Of a DNA stretch of 64,000 nt, positions 10,124 through 18,802 are shown piece after piece (position 1 is the first letter of the stretch; every line of letters starts with the position of its first letter). This stretch comes from Campylobacter concisus (lineage in GTDB: Bacteria; Campylobacterota; Campylobacteria; Campylobacterales; Campylobacteraceae). The stretch covers positions 744,001-808,000 of the forward strand of contig NZ_CP049270.1 in NCBI RefSeq assembly GCF_003048595.2. Reading direction: 5' to 3'. The translations under genes and the position numbers were made by a program. Under the pieces are notes generated by a model, which saw only the letters and a list, made by a program, of their open reading frames with translations, was not told the DNA's origin and searched no databases.

Positions 10124-10498
10124 TTATTTTTTGCCTTCGTAAAATACAAGATCAAAGCTACTTTTTCTCTTCACAAGCGATCTTTTGGTGCTAGTTTGAC
10201 TGGTAGCTTCGTGTAATTTTTTATTTAACTCATCAATAGTCGATTCTAAATCGTCAATTTTCTCTTTTAGCTGAAGTATCACATCAACGCCTGCTAAATT
10301 TACACCAAGTTCTCTGGTTAAATTTAGTATCGTTTTGACGCGATCAACGTCTTTTTGTGAGTAGAGCCTCATCTTGCCATCTGTTCTTGATGGCTCTACT
10401 AGCCCCTCTCTTTCGTACTGCCTTAAAGTTTGTGGATGTATGCTTAAAACCTTTGCTACAACGCTTATTAAAAAAAGTGGTTCTTCATAATTTTGCAT
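10124..10498 (-). CDS. hspR: heat-shock repressor HspR (MerR family)
   Basis: A 124-aa MerR-type DNA-binding repressor. Residues about 8-75 carry the winged helix-turn-helix (VVAKVLSIHPQTLRQYEREG, then RTDGKMRLYSQKDVDRV). A C-terminal coiled coil of ELNKKLHEA type would mediate dimers. In Campylobacter and Helicobacter HspR represses chaperone genes including its own operon by binding HAIR-type inverted repeats, with DnaK or CbpA as co-repressor (known for the family). It is 3 nt downstream of cbpA, and a HAIR-like box lies at the operon promoter. Confidence 0.92.
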   Translation of the reverse strand: MQNYEEPLFLISVVAKVLSIHPQTLRQYEREGLVEPSRTDGKMRLYSQKDVDRVKTILNLTRELGVNLAGVDVILQLKEKIDDLESTIDELNKKLHEATSQTSTKRSLVKRKSSFDLVFYEGKK

Positions 10499-10501
10499 TT
10501 T

Positions 10502-11398
10502 TTACTCCGGTAATTTTTCTTTTAACTCTTTTACTAAGCCTTCATCAAGCTCACTAATATTTGGAAGTTTTACTCTGGCTTTTAAGTAAAGATCGCCATA
10601 AATTCCGCTCTTTCTATTTTGCACGCCATATCCTTTTAAACGGATCTTTGTGCCTGTTTTTGAGTTTTCGGCTATTTTAATGGTGACATCTTTTTTGTAA
10701 GTATGCACATCGACTTTTCCGCCAAAAAGCATAGTTTTTAGTGGAATTTCTATATCTTTATAAAGATCGTCTCCGACTCTTTCATATTCGTCGCTTGGCT
10801 CAACGCTAATAGCAAGTATAAGATCGCCTTTTTGACCACCAGCACTCTTGCCTTTGCCTTTTACGCGAAGCTTCTCGCCGCCTTCTATGCCACTTGGAAT
10901 TTTTATCTTAATGCTTTCGCCATTAAAATTTATCTTATGTTCGCCGCCAGTTACAGCTACGTCAAATGGTATAGAAATTTTTGCATTTACGTCTAAATCA
11001 GCTCCGCCAAAGCCAAATCCACCACTACTAAATCCGTCAAAGCCTCCAAAATTACTACCAAATCCACTGCTAAATTTAGCTCCACCGCCGCCAAAGCCAC
11101 CTGAGAAGATATTCTTTAAAATTTCATTTAGATCGCCCATATCGGCTGAGCTACTAGCAAAGTCGTGGAAATTTTGACCACCAAACATAGTATCGCCGTA
11201 CTGGTCGTATTGAGCTCGTTTTTTATCGTCGCTTAAAATTTCATAAGCGGCATTTATCTCTTTAAATTTATCTTCTGCTCCAGGGTCTTTATTGATGTCT
11301 GGATGGTATTTTCTTGCAAGTTTTCTATAAGCTTTTTTTATCTCGTCGCTTGAGGCACCCTTTGAAACCCCTAAAGTCTCATATAAGCTTTCACTCAT
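10502..11398 (-). CDS. cbpA: DnaJ-class co-chaperone CbpA
   Basis: A 298-aa type-II J protein. The J domain (residues about 3-68) includes the HPD motif in YHPDINKD that stimulates DnaK ATPase. A Gly/Phe-rich linker (about 75-130) and two C-terminal beta-barrel substrate domains follow. It has no CXXCXGXG zinc finger, which separates it from DnaJ. It is the first gene of the cbpA-hspR-kefB operon, divergent from htrA. RBS AAGGAG precedes the ATG. The linked repressor points to heat-shock control. Confidence 0.93.
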   Translation of the reverse strand: MSESLYETLGVSKGASSDEIKKAYRKLARKYHPDINKDPGAEDKFKEINAAYEILSDDKKRAQYDQYGDTMFGGQNFHDFASSSADMGDLNEILKNIFSGGFGGGGAKFSSGFGSNFGGFDGFSSGGFGFGGADLDVNAKISIPFDVAVTGGEHKINFNGESIKIKIPSGIEGGEKLRVKGKGKSAGGQKGDLILAISVEPSDEYERVGDDLYKDIEIPLKTMLFGGKVDVHTYKKDVTIKIAENSKTGTKIRLKGYGVQNRKSGIYGDLYLKARVKLPNISELDEGLVKELKEKLPE

Positions 11399-11426
11399 AT
11401 ATTCTCCTTATATTTTTTTGATACGG

Positions 11427-11432
11427 ATTATA
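11427..11432 (-). promoter_or_regulatory. -10 box of the cbpA-hspR operon
   Basis: TATAAT on the minus strand, 28 nt upstream of the cbpA start. It lies 8 bp from the HspR-type operator, so a bound repressor would cover the promoter upstream region. Confidence 0.65.
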
Positions 11433-11440
11433 TCACAAAG

Positions 11441-11461
11441 CTTTAGTCTATGCAAGTCAAG
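11441..11461. promoter_or_regulatory. HAIR-like HspR operator
   Basis: CTTTAGT, seven bases, then AGTCAAG. Compared with the HAIR consensus CTTGAGT-N7-ACTCAAG this matches 6 of 7 in each half with the exact 7-bp spacer. It sits immediately upstream of the cbpA -10 box, where HspR would autoregulate. Confidence 0.65.
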
Positions 11462-11517
11462 TTTATTTTTGTTTAATAACAAGAAAAAGTGTTAAGATTT
11501 TATTTTTTCACTATATT

Positions 11518-11523
11518 TATAAT
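11518..11523 (+). promoter_or_regulatory. -10 box of htrA
   Basis: TATAAT, 30 nt before the htrA start, preceded by an AT-rich stretch without a clear -35 box. The RBS AAAGGAA lies just before the ATG. Confidence 0.6.
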
Positions 11524-11553
11524 TTGCAAGAAATTTTAGATTAAAGGAAAAAA

Positions 11554-12963
11554 ATGAAAAAGATTGTGCTAATTTCATTAGTAGCAGCTTCTTTTTTAGT
11601 GGGGGCTGATATTAAATTTAATGAAGCTAACTCTAATATCACGAGAGTCTCGCCACTTAGCGATAAAAATAGCGTACTTTCTTATTATGACTCGATCGCT
11701 CAGGCAAAGCTTTCAGTTGTAAATATTTCAACTACAAAAACTGTAAATAATGCTGGTATTGAGCAGATGTTTAACGACCCTTTTTTCAATGAATTTTTTG
11801 GATTTAATTTTGCAAAACCAAAAGAAAAAGAAAAAGAAAAAACTACTTCGCTTGGTTCTGGCGTTATTATCTCAAATGATGGATATATCGTTACAAACAA
11901 CCACGTGATCGAAGATAGTGATCAAATAGTCGTAACTCTTGCAAATGGCGGCAAAGAGTATAAAGCAAAGCTAATAGGAAGTGATCCAAAAACCGATTTA
12001 GCCGTCGTAAAGATAGAAGCAAACGGACTAAATGCAATTACTTTTGCAGACTCATCAAAACTACTTGATGCAGACGTTGTATTTGCTATAGGAAATCCAT
12101 TTGGCGTTGGTGAGAGTATCACTCAAGGCATCGTCTCAGGTCTAAATAAAGATAATATAGGCCTTAATCAATATGAAAATTTTATCCAAACAGACGCCTC
12201 TATAAATCCTGGCAACTCAGGCGGTGCTTTGGTTGATAGTAGGGGCTATTTAGTTGGTATAAACTCGGCCATTCTTTCAAAAAGTGGCGGCAATAACGGC
12301 ATTGGCTTTGCAATCCCATCAAACATGGTAAAAGACATAGCTAAAAAACTAATCGTCGATGGCAAAATAGAGCGTGGCTTTATCGGCGTTACGATTGCAA
12401 ATTTAACAGATGAGCAAAAAGAGCTTTATACAAACAAAGAAGGTGCGCTAATAAGCGGTGTAGAGCAGGGTATGCCAGCAGATGAGGCTGGACTAAAAAG
12501 AGGCGATTTGGTTATATCGGCTAATGATAAAGTTATCAAAAATGCAAATGATCTTAAAAATTTCATCGGCTCACTAACTCCAAATAGCGGCGTTGATATA
12601 ACTTACGAGCGATCAAATAAAATAATGAATGCAAAAATTAAGCTTGCAAACGCTGATCACAATTCAAAAGACATAGCAAAAAGCATTATCATCGAAGGAC
12701 TTAGCGTTAGTAATCTAAGCGATGAGATAAGATATAAATACAAAATTAGCCCAGATACTCAAGGCGTGCTAGTAACTGATGTGAAATCTGGCTCAAAAGC
12801 TGAAGACTTTGGCTTTGAAAGAGGTGATGTGATCGTGCAAGTTGGCGAAGAGAGTATAAAAGATCTTCAAACATTTGCAAATACTGTCAAAAATACAAAA
12901 GGCAAAAAGACACTAGTGTGGATAAATCGCGGCGGTATCATACAAGGCCTTGTTATAAAATAA
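11554..12963 (+). CDS. htrA: periplasmic serine protease/chaperone HtrA (DegP family)
   Basis: A 469-aa trypsin-like protease with two PDZ domains. A signal peptide (MKKIVLISLVAASFLVGA) sends it to the periplasm. The catalytic triad is visible as His117 (TNNHVI), Asp148 (DLAVVK) and Ser222 (NPGNSGGAL). PDZ1 starts near residue 275 (RGFIGV) and PDZ2 near 380. The family degrades and refolds misfolded envelope proteins, and Campylobacter HtrA is also secreted and cleaves host junction proteins (known). It is followed by a terminator and then cprRS. Confidence 0.95.
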   Translation: MKKIVLISLVAASFLVGADIKFNEANSNITRVSPLSDKNSVLSYYDSIAQAKLSVVNISTTKTVNNAGIEQMFNDPFFNEFFGFNFAKPKEKEKEKTTSLGSGVIISNDGYIVTNNHVIEDSDQIVVTLANGGKEYKAKLIGSDPKTDLAVVKIEANGLNAITFADSSKLLDADVVFAIGNPFGVGESITQGIVSGLNKDNIGLNQYENFIQTDASINPGNSGGALVDSRGYLVGINSAILSKSGGNNGIGFAIPSNMVKDIAKKLIVDGKIERGFIGVTIANLTDEQKELYTNKEGALISGVEQGMPADEAGLKRGDLVISANDKVIKNANDLKNFIGSLTPNSGVDITYERSNKIMNAKIKLANADHNSKDIAKSIIIEGLSVSNLSDEIRYKYKISPDTQGVLVTDVKSGSKAEDFGFERGDVIVQVGEESIKDLQTFANTVKNTKGKKTLVWINRGGIIQGLVIK

Positions 12964-12969
12964 TCATCC

Positions 12970-12991
12970 AAGAGCTGAAATTTCAGCTCTT
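12970..12991 (+). terminator. htrA terminator hairpin
   Basis: A 9-bp stem AAGAGCTGA/TCAGCTCTT with loop AATT, 7 nt after the htrA stop, followed by a T-rich stretch interrupted by CCC. It is a palindrome, so it is weaker evidence for direction. Confidence 0.55.
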
Positions 12992-13023
12992 AACCCTTTT
13001 AAATTTTTAAAATCTTAATCTGC

Positions 13024-13029
13024 TATAAT
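13024..13029 (+). promoter_or_regulatory. -10 box of cprRS
   Basis: TATAAT, 32 nt before the cprR start; RBS CAGGAAAG follows. cprRS therefore seems to have its own promoter downstream of the htrA terminator. Confidence 0.6.
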
Positions 13030-13060
13030 CCTTAAAAATAAATTTACAACAGGAAAGATC

Positions 13061-13738
13061 ATGACTAGAATTTTAATGATAGAAGATGATATGGAGCTTG
13101 CTGAAATTTTAACCGAATATCTAGAAAACTATGATGTTGAAGTGGTGACTGCTGAAGAGCCATATATCGGACTTTCTACGCTAAATACAAGTAAATTTGA
13201 CCTAGTTATACTAGATCTTACATTGCCTGGTATGGATGGATTAGAAGTTTGTAAAGAGATCAGGAAAAATCACAATATTCCTATTATCATATCAAGTGCA
13301 AGGCATGATATAACAGATAAGGTAAATGCTCTTGATAACGGCGCTGATGACTATTTACCAAAGCCATATGACCCACAAGAGCTTTTAGCTCGTATCAAAA
13401 GTCATCTAAGAAGGCAGAGTATCACCCCAGCAAATGAGGCGAGAAATTTAAATAAAGACTTGGTTTTAAAAGAGTTTGAGCGTGAAATTTTATTCAAAGG
13501 AAATGTGCTAAATTTAACTGCCGCAGAATACGATATCTTAAAATATCTACTTTTAAAAGAGGGTGGAGCAGTTACTAGAGAGGAGCTTATCTATAACTGT
13601 GAAAGCATAAATGAAGATAGCTCAAACAAAAGTATAGATGTTATCATTGGTAGGATTCGCCAAAAACTAAATGAAAATCCAAAAGAGCCAAAATATATCC
13701 ATGCGATCCGTGGTATCGGCTACAAATTGGTTCTTTAA
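13061..13738 (+). CDS. cprR: OmpR-family response regulator, CprR by position
   Basis: A 225-aa two-component response regulator. The receiver domain (about 1-118) has acidic residues near 8-10, phosphoacceptor Asp52 (VILDLTLPG) and the conserved Lys in YLPKPYDPQELL. A winged-helix DNA-binding domain occupies about 130-225 (LTAAEYDILKYLL, IRGIGYKL). The sequence belongs to the RacR/ArsR/CprR group of Campylobacterota. Its place directly downstream of htrA and upstream of its kinase matches my recollection of C. jejuni cprR, an essential regulator affecting htrA, envelope and biofilm. RacR is the main alternative. Confidence 0.82.
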   Translation: MTRILMIEDDMELAEILTEYLENYDVEVVTAEEPYIGLSTLNTSKFDLVILDLTLPGMDGLEVCKEIRKNHNIPIIISSARHDITDKVNALDNGADDYLPKPYDPQELLARIKSHLRRQSITPANEARNLNKDLVLKEFEREILFKGNVLNLTAAEYDILKYLLLKEGGAVTREELIYNCESINEDSSNKSIDVIIGRIRQKLNENPKEPKYIHAIRGIGYKLVL

Positions 13739-14979
13739 TGCCAAGATCGTCTATTTTTATAACCATAACTTTTATCTTTGCTCTTGCGCTCGTTTCGATA
13801 TTTCTAGCTTTTTTGTGGCTTATGGGCTTTGATAAGCAAAACTATACAAGAGAGCTAAACAACAAATACTCAAACGTTGCTAGGACAAATTTGTTTTATA
13901 TGGGTGGCATCATAAATAAAACTCAGTATGACCGCCAGCTTTCAAACATTGATATGCCAGAGATCAAAGATGAGAAGAAAAAAGATGAAATTTTAAAGCA
14001 AGCAACCGTTTTAGAAGAAATTTCAAGCGATCTAGGCTCAAGTGCGATCTTGCTTTATGATAAGCATCATTACTTAAGGATTGAGCATTTAGATGAGCTA
14101 AAGCTTTTAATGGATAAAGAATTTCAACCTTACAGATACGAGGTGATAAAGGCTGTCTTTCTGGTGGTTGCGGTTATTTTGCTAGGTGCTTACATTTTTG
14201 TCATCTATAAAATAAAACCGCTTAGAAAACTAAAGCGTCAGATCGTAAAATTTGCAAATGGTGAGCTTGAGGGTGTGCAAAATGTCGGCAATGGCAAGGA
14301 TGAAATTTCTGAAGTTTCAGAGGCATTTTATGAGGCAGTTTGTCAGATCAAGGCACTTAATGACTCAAGGCATCTTTTTTTAAGAAATATAATGCACGAG
14401 CTAAAAACCCCTATCACAAAAGGCCTAATAGCTGCTCAAATGATAGAAAAAAGTAAAAATCAAGAGAGGCTGATCTCTGTCTTTCACAAGCTTGAAAATT
14501 TGATAAACGAGCTTGCAGCAATAGAACAGATAACATCAAAAATAGGGCTTAGTAATAAAACGCCATGTTTTATGAGGGATCTCATCGATGAGGCAATCGA
14601 TATAGCGATGGTCGAAAAAGAGTGTGTTGGTGTCAGTGAGCTTGATGAGGTTAGAGTGCTTGTTGATTTCAAGCTATTTTCAGTTGCTATAAAAAATATG
14701 ATAGACAATGGCATAAAATATTCAACTGATAAGCACGTAAATATCGTTGTTAGCAAGGATCATATGAAATTTATAACTCAAGGCGAGAAGCTAAAAAATG
14801 ATCTTGACTTTTATATCCAGCCATTTATCAAAGGAGAGGATACGCAAAAGAGTTTTGGCCTAGGTTTATATATAGTTAGCAATATACTTGATGCTCATGG
14901 ACTCAAATTCAGATACGAATATAAAAATGGAATGAATGTCTTTGTTTTTGAAAATTTACAAGATATAATAGTGACTTAA
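13738..14979 (+). CDS. cprS: sensor histidine kinase, CprS by position
   Basis: A 413-aa membrane kinase. Two membrane helices (about 7-28 and 136-157) flank a roughly 105-residue periplasmic sensor region. A HAMP-like linker precedes the dimerisation helix with phospho-acceptor His220 in NIMHELKTPITKG, and the ATP-binding lid GLGLYIVSNIL is near the C-terminus. The ATG shares one base with the cprR stop (TAATG), so the two are translationally coupled. The signal sensed is unknown. Confidence 0.82.
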   Translation: MPRSSIFITITFIFALALVSIFLAFLWLMGFDKQNYTRELNNKYSNVARTNLFYMGGIINKTQYDRQLSNIDMPEIKDEKKKDEILKQATVLEEISSDLGSSAILLYDKHHYLRIEHLDELKLLMDKEFQPYRYEVIKAVFLVVAVILLGAYIFVIYKIKPLRKLKRQIVKFANGELEGVQNVGNGKDEISEVSEAFYEAVCQIKALNDSRHLFLRNIMHELKTPITKGLIAAQMIEKSKNQERLISVFHKLENLINELAAIEQITSKIGLSNKTPCFMRDLIDEAIDIAMVEKECVGVSELDEVRVLVDFKLFSVAIKNMIDNGIKYSTDKHVNIVVSKDHMKFITQGEKLKNDLDFYIQPFIKGEDTQKSFGLGLYIVSNILDAHGLKFRYEYKNGMNVFVFENLQDIIVT

Positions 14980-15010
14980 ATAAAACATAATAAACAAAAG
15001 AGGGCTAAAA

Positions 15011-15448
15011 ATGGCAGCAAAAATTTTCTCACCAGTTGATATCTTATCAATAATAGATCTTGAAATAGCTTTTATAAATCGTTATAAAAATGTAAAAGAT
15101 TATGCAAAAAATTTATCTTTGATATATTTTTCTTTGCCAAGTACTAAAGAGTATAGTGAACTATTTGAAAAATTTTTAAGACAAACTGATGTTGTTGTAA
15201 GAGAGAATGAACATTATGTGGTCGTGCTTCATGGAACAAATGAAAGAGGAGCTAGCGAACTATTATCAGGTATTCAAGAGTTTTTAAACGCTGAGCCAAT
15301 TGATTTGATAGTAAGCTATCCAAAAGACGGAAGAAACGCTAAAGAGCTTACTACTAAGCTTCAAGATGAGATAAAAGACAATTATGGCGTATTGCTTGAA
15401 ATGCTTTCAAATCAAGAAAGATTTGAAGCTTTTGAAAGTATGATTTAA
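15011..15448 (+). CDS. conserved hypothetical protein
   Basis: A soluble 145-aa protein without signal peptide or membrane helix, and with no motif that I recognise. The N-terminal part is helical (DILSIIDLEIAFINRYKNV) and the C-terminal half alternates strands and helices. RBS GAGGG precedes the ATG at a good distance. It lies 31 nt after cprS and 20 nt before the antiporter gene on the same strand, so co-transcription with either is possible. Confidence 0.65.
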   Translation: MAAKIFSPVDILSIIDLEIAFINRYKNVKDYAKNLSLIYFSLPSTKEYSELFEKFLRQTDVVVRENEHYVVVLHGTNERGASELLSGIQEFLNAEPIDLIVSYPKDGRNAKELTTKLQDEIKDNYGVLLEMLSNQERFEAFESMI

Positions 15449-15468
15449 TATAATTTTGTGGAGTTTAT

Positions 15469-16911
15469 TTGGAGAATTTACTACTATTTTTTGCAGTTTT
15501 GCTTATAACTAGCATTCTTTTAAGTAAGATCTCTGATAAATTTGGAATTCCATCTTTAATAATATTTTTAGGTGTTGGTATGCTAGCTGGCTCAGACGGC
15601 TTGCTTGGTGTAAATTTTGATGATCAAATGATCGCTCAAAATGTCGGCATGCTAGCACTTATTTTTATACTTTACGCTGGCGGGCTAGATACTGATTTTG
15701 CAGCGATTAAGCCTATTTTTGGTAGAGGTTTAGCGCTTGCTACACTTGGCGTTTTCTTAACCGCGCTAGCCATCGCTCCAGTAGCAAAATATCTGCTTGA
15801 TTTTACTTGGGCAGAGGCATTTTTGCTAGGTTCCATCATCTCTTCGACAGATGCAGCAGCAGTATTTGCCATACTAAGAGCCAAGAAAATTTCACTTAAA
15901 AATAGCATTGCGCCATTGCTTGAACTTGAATCTGGCTCAAACGATCCAATGGCGATATTTCTAACTATGACGATCATTCAAATGATCTCACTAAATACCA
16001 CGCCGACAGTATCTGAGTGGGCTATTACACTAGTTAAGCAGTTTGGCATAGGTATCGCTATGGGCTATTTATTTGGCGTCACTTTGCCAGCTATCTTTAA
16101 TAGACTTCGCCTAAAAAGCTGGGGCCTTTATCCAGTTTTTTCTATCGCTTGGATATTGCTTTTATACACACTTTGCTTTAAGGTTGGCGGCAATGGCTAT
16201 TTGGCTGTTTACATAGCTGGAATTTTTATAAATAAAAAAGAGTTTTCTCATAAGAAAAATTTAGTCGGTTTTCACGATGGCATCGCTTGGACTATGCAAA
16301 TAGTTGTCTTTTTGACACTTGGTCTTTTGGTAAATCCTTCCGAGCTTCCAGCAACGGCACTAATGGCGCTTGTTTTGGCCTTATGGCTTATGTTTTTTGC
16401 AAGGCCACTTGGTGTTTTCGCATCGCTTGCATTTTCAAAATTTAAGATAAATGAGCAAATTTTTATCTCCTGGGTTGGGCTAAGAGGCGTCGTGCCAGTG
16501 GTGCTAGCTACCTATGTTTATGTAGATGGCGTGCGTGATGCGGATATGATTTTTAACATTATATTTTTTATGGTTTTGATTTCGATTTTGATACAGGGTA
16601 TGTCACTTGGCTTTGCGGCTGATAAATTTAAGGTTAAAGAGAGCGAGCAAGAGGATGTTAAGGCAGTAGAAAACTCCCCGATCCTAAGCTACACACTTCG
16701 TCAGCATACCATTCACTATGGCTCAAAACTAATTGGCAAAGATTTGGCTCAGCTTGAGCTTCCAACTGAGTTTTTAATCATCCTAATAAAGCGTAAAAAC
16801 GAGTATCAAAAGCCGACTGGTTCAACAATCTTTGAAGAAAATGATCTGCTACTGATACAATGCGAAAATCAAGTGCTGTATCAAGATACGGTTAAGTATT
16901 TGACATATTAA
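15469..16911 (+). CDS. NhaP2/CvrA-type cation/proton antiporter with TrkA-C domain
   Basis: A CPA1-family antiporter of 480 aa. About 12 hydrophobic segments cover residues 1-395, with the core motifs GMLAGSDGLLGV and SIISSTDAAAVFAILR; the acidic pair ESGSNDP is typical of potassium/proton antiporters. Residues about 405-480 form a TrkA-C regulatory domain (HTIHYGSKLIGKDLAQLELP). The TTG start at 15469 is supported by GGAG five bases upstream. It is the second antiporter in the window, alongside the KefB-type one. Confidence 0.85.
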   Translation: MENLLLFFAVLLITSILLSKISDKFGIPSLIIFLGVGMLAGSDGLLGVNFDDQMIAQNVGMLALIFILYAGGLDTDFAAIKPIFGRGLALATLGVFLTALAIAPVAKYLLDFTWAEAFLLGSIISSTDAAAVFAILRAKKISLKNSIAPLLELESGSNDPMAIFLTMTIIQMISLNTTPTVSEWAITLVKQFGIGIAMGYLFGVTLPAIFNRLRLKSWGLYPVFSIAWILLLYTLCFKVGGNGYLAVYIAGIFINKKEFSHKKNLVGFHDGIAWTMQIVVFLTLGLLVNPSELPATALMALVLALWLMFFARPLGVFASLAFSKFKINEQIFISWVGLRGVVPVVLATYVYVDGVRDADMIFNIIFFMVLISILIQGMSLGFAADKFKVKESEQEDVKAVENSPILSYTLRQHTIHYGSKLIGKDLAQLELPTEFLIILIKRKNEYQKPTGSTIFEENDLLLIQCENQVLYQDTVKYLTY

Positions 16912-16978
16912 ATTTATGCTATTTTACCAATAAAATTTTATAAAACACATGCGGTAAAAAGCGCAACCGTATAACCTC

Positions 16979-17089
16979 TATAATGGGCGGTAGATTTTTA
17001 ATTTGAATTTGTCTTGCAGCCAAGTTTAGACAAGGTATTTAAAGTTAGACTAAAATTTAAATTTCTAGCCCAAAATGAGCTAGAAATTT
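16979..17089 (+). ncRNA. possible small RNA between two genes (weak)
   Basis: This 180-bp gap holds a plus-strand TATAAT (16979-16984), a TTGTCT/AGACAA stem (17009-17014 with 17028-17033) and the 11-bp hairpin at 17059-17089, which is followed by TTTGATTATT. Promoter, stem and terminator-like hairpin together would give an RNA of about 100 nt running into the 3' end of metY in antisense. No -35 box is seen. The hairpin may equally serve only metY. Confidence 0.2.
17059..17089 (-). terminator. metY terminator
   Basis: A perfect 11-bp stem, AAATTTCTAGC/GCTAGAAATTT, with a 9-nt loop, three bases past the metY stop on the minus strand and followed there by TAAATTTTAG. Confidence 0.6.
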
Positions 17090-17091
17090 GA

Positions 17092-18363
17092 TTATTCTAA
17101 AGCTTGAGCTAGATCAGCGATCAGATCCTCTGCGTTTTCAAGGCCTATGCTAACTCTTATTAGCTCTTTTGTGATGCCGGCTTTGATTAGCTCTTCACTG
17201 CTTAGCTGTTGGTGAGTCGTTGAGGCTGGATGCGTGATGAGCGACTTTGTATCGCCGATATTTACCACTATCTTAAATAGTTTTACACGCTCTAACATCT
17301 TTTTTGCGCGCTCAAAGCTATCAGTCTCAAAGCAAAATAACCCATTTGCCATGCCATCTTTAAAGTATTTTTGCGCCTTTGCGTGATCTGCGTTGTCAGC
17401 AAGCCCTGGATATGCCACGCTTTTTATATGCTTGTGTGAGTTTAAAAATTTAGCTACCTTTAGGGCATTTTGCGAGTGTCTTTCAACTCTAACAGCAAGC
17501 GTTTCAAGCCCTTGTATAAGCTGCCAAGAGTTAAACGGAGAGATCACGGCGCCGATGTCGCGCACGATAGCAAGTCTCATTCTTAGCGTATAGATGTCAA
17601 AACGATCCGTCATATCAGCGTATACGATGTCGTGATAGCTCGCGTCTGGCACGTTAAAATGCTCATATCGTTTGTTGCCTTTTAGCTTTTCGTTTAGGTG
17701 ATTTGCACTTACGACCACACCTGCTAGGCTAAGGCCCTGACCACTCATATATTTGCTCGCACTATGCACGCAAACATCGACACCGTGGCGAAGTGGCTGA
17801 AAGATGATAGGCGTTGGCACGGTGTTATCAGTGATGCTGATGATGCCATATTTGTTTGCGATTTCTACGATTTTTTCGATATTTGGGATAGAAATTTGCG
17901 GATTTGAGAGCGTTTCAAAAAATATAGCCCTAGTTTTATCATCTATCAAACTCTCCAGATCACCAGCTGTATCGCTGTCAAAGACTCTAGCCTCTATGCC
18001 AAATCTTTTTAGCGTGTGTGTAAAAAGCACCGTCGTACCGCCGTAAATTTTCTTAGCAATGATGATGTTATCGCCTGCTTGGGCTAAATTTATGATGCTG
18101 TAAAACAAAGCTGACTGACCGCTCGCAGTCGCTATCGCAGCGGCTCCGCCCTCAAGTGCGGCGACCCTTTTTTCAAAGATATCTGTCGTTGGATTGCCAA
18201 GTCTTGTGTAGATGTGGCCGCCATCTTTTAGATCAAACCTTGCTGCCGCAGTTTCGGCGCTTCCAAAGTCGTAAGCCGTGCTTTGAAAAATAGGCACAGC
18301 CATCGTGCCAAAGCCCTCGTGTGTATCGTAGCCTACGTGAATCGCAGCGGTTTCTTGCCTCAT
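17092..18363 (-). CDS. metY: O-acetylhomoserine sulfhydrylase
   Basis: A PLP enzyme of the Cys/Met metabolism family, 423 aa. It makes homocysteine (or methionine with methanethiol) from O-acetylhomoserine. The N-terminus ETAAIHVGYD and QSTAYDFGSAE are typical of the family, YTRLGNPTTDIFEKR binds the cofactor phosphate, and the PLP lysine lies in SASKYMSGQG. The family length (about 420-430) fits MetY rather than the shorter MetB/MetC. It is monocistronic, with a TATAAT promoter and a terminator. Confidence 0.9.
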   Translation of the reverse strand: MRQETAAIHVGYDTHEGFGTMAVPIFQSTAYDFGSAETAAARFDLKDGGHIYTRLGNPTTDIFEKRVAALEGGAAAIATASGQSALFYSIINLAQAGDNIIIAKKIYGGTTVLFTHTLKRFGIEARVFDSDTAGDLESLIDDKTRAIFFETLSNPQISIPNIEKIVEIANKYGIISITDNTVPTPIIFQPLRHGVDVCVHSASKYMSGQGLSLAGVVVSANHLNEKLKGNKRYEHFNVPDASYHDIVYADMTDRFDIYTLRMRLAIVRDIGAVISPFNSWQLIQGLETLAVRVERHSQNALKVAKFLNSHKHIKSVAYPGLADNADHAKAQKYFKDGMANGLFCFETDSFERAKKMLERVKLFKIVVNIGDTKSLITHPASTTHQQLSSEELIKAGITKELIRVSIGLENAEDLIADLAQALE

Positions 18364-18394
18364 TTTTGCTCCTTTTAAGGTAATTTTGGCGTAA

Positions 18395-18448
18395 ATTATA
18401 CATTAGCAAAGCCAAAATTTAGGGGATAAAATCAATTTTTGATATAAT
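18395..18448. promoter_or_regulatory. divergent metY / hypothetical-gene promoters
   Basis: Minus-strand TATAAT at 18395-18400 serves metY. Plus-strand TATAAT at 18443-18448 serves the gene starting at 18470. The second box fixes the transcription start near 18455, which rules out the more upstream TTG at 18449 as a start codon. Confidence 0.6.
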
Positions 18449-18469
18449 TTGCCAAAAAAAAGGAAAAAT

Positions 18470-18802
18470 TTGAACCAAGTTACGGACAAATTTAAACGTG
18501 TAAAATATCTTCGTGCGCTAGAAAAATTTGCAAAATCAGCGATAAATGGGCTAAAAAGAGATGACTTTGACGAGGCTGAATTTCGCCAAAGAGTGGAGAA
18601 AAACGCGAAAGTCATCGAAAAAGTCGAAGCTGTCTATCTTGATCAGCCATACTCAAAGGCACTAGAAAATTTTATAAATTTGCTTATCAAAAATGCCCCA
18701 AAAGAGGAGCTTTTAAAGGCGGCAAACCTACTTGATAAGCTCAAAAATCAAAAGACATATAAAAAAGAAAAACATAAAAATAAATTTAAGGATGAGGATT
18801 GA
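18470..18802 (+). CDS. small basic hypothetical protein
   Basis: A 110-aa helical, Lys/Glu-rich protein (starting MNQVTDKFKRVKY and ending in a basic tail KKEKHKNKFKDED), with no recognised domain. I choose the TTG at 18470 because AAAGGAA lies directly before it and the promoter -10 box at 18443 lies upstream; the in-frame TTG at 18449 would precede the transcript. Its stop overlaps the next start (TTGA). It begins a run of co-directional genes leading to ubiD. Confidence 0.7.
   Translation: MNQVTDKFKRVKYLRALEKFAKSAINGLKRDDFDEAEFRQRVEKNAKVIEKVEAVYLDQPYSKALENFINLLIKNAPKEELLKAANLLDKLKNQKTYKKEKHKNKFKDED

Noticed and set aside
13061-14979. Naming this pair RacRS or ArsRS
   Set aside because: Receiver and kinase motifs are shared by that group, but the position next to htrA, hspR and cbpA favours CprRS.
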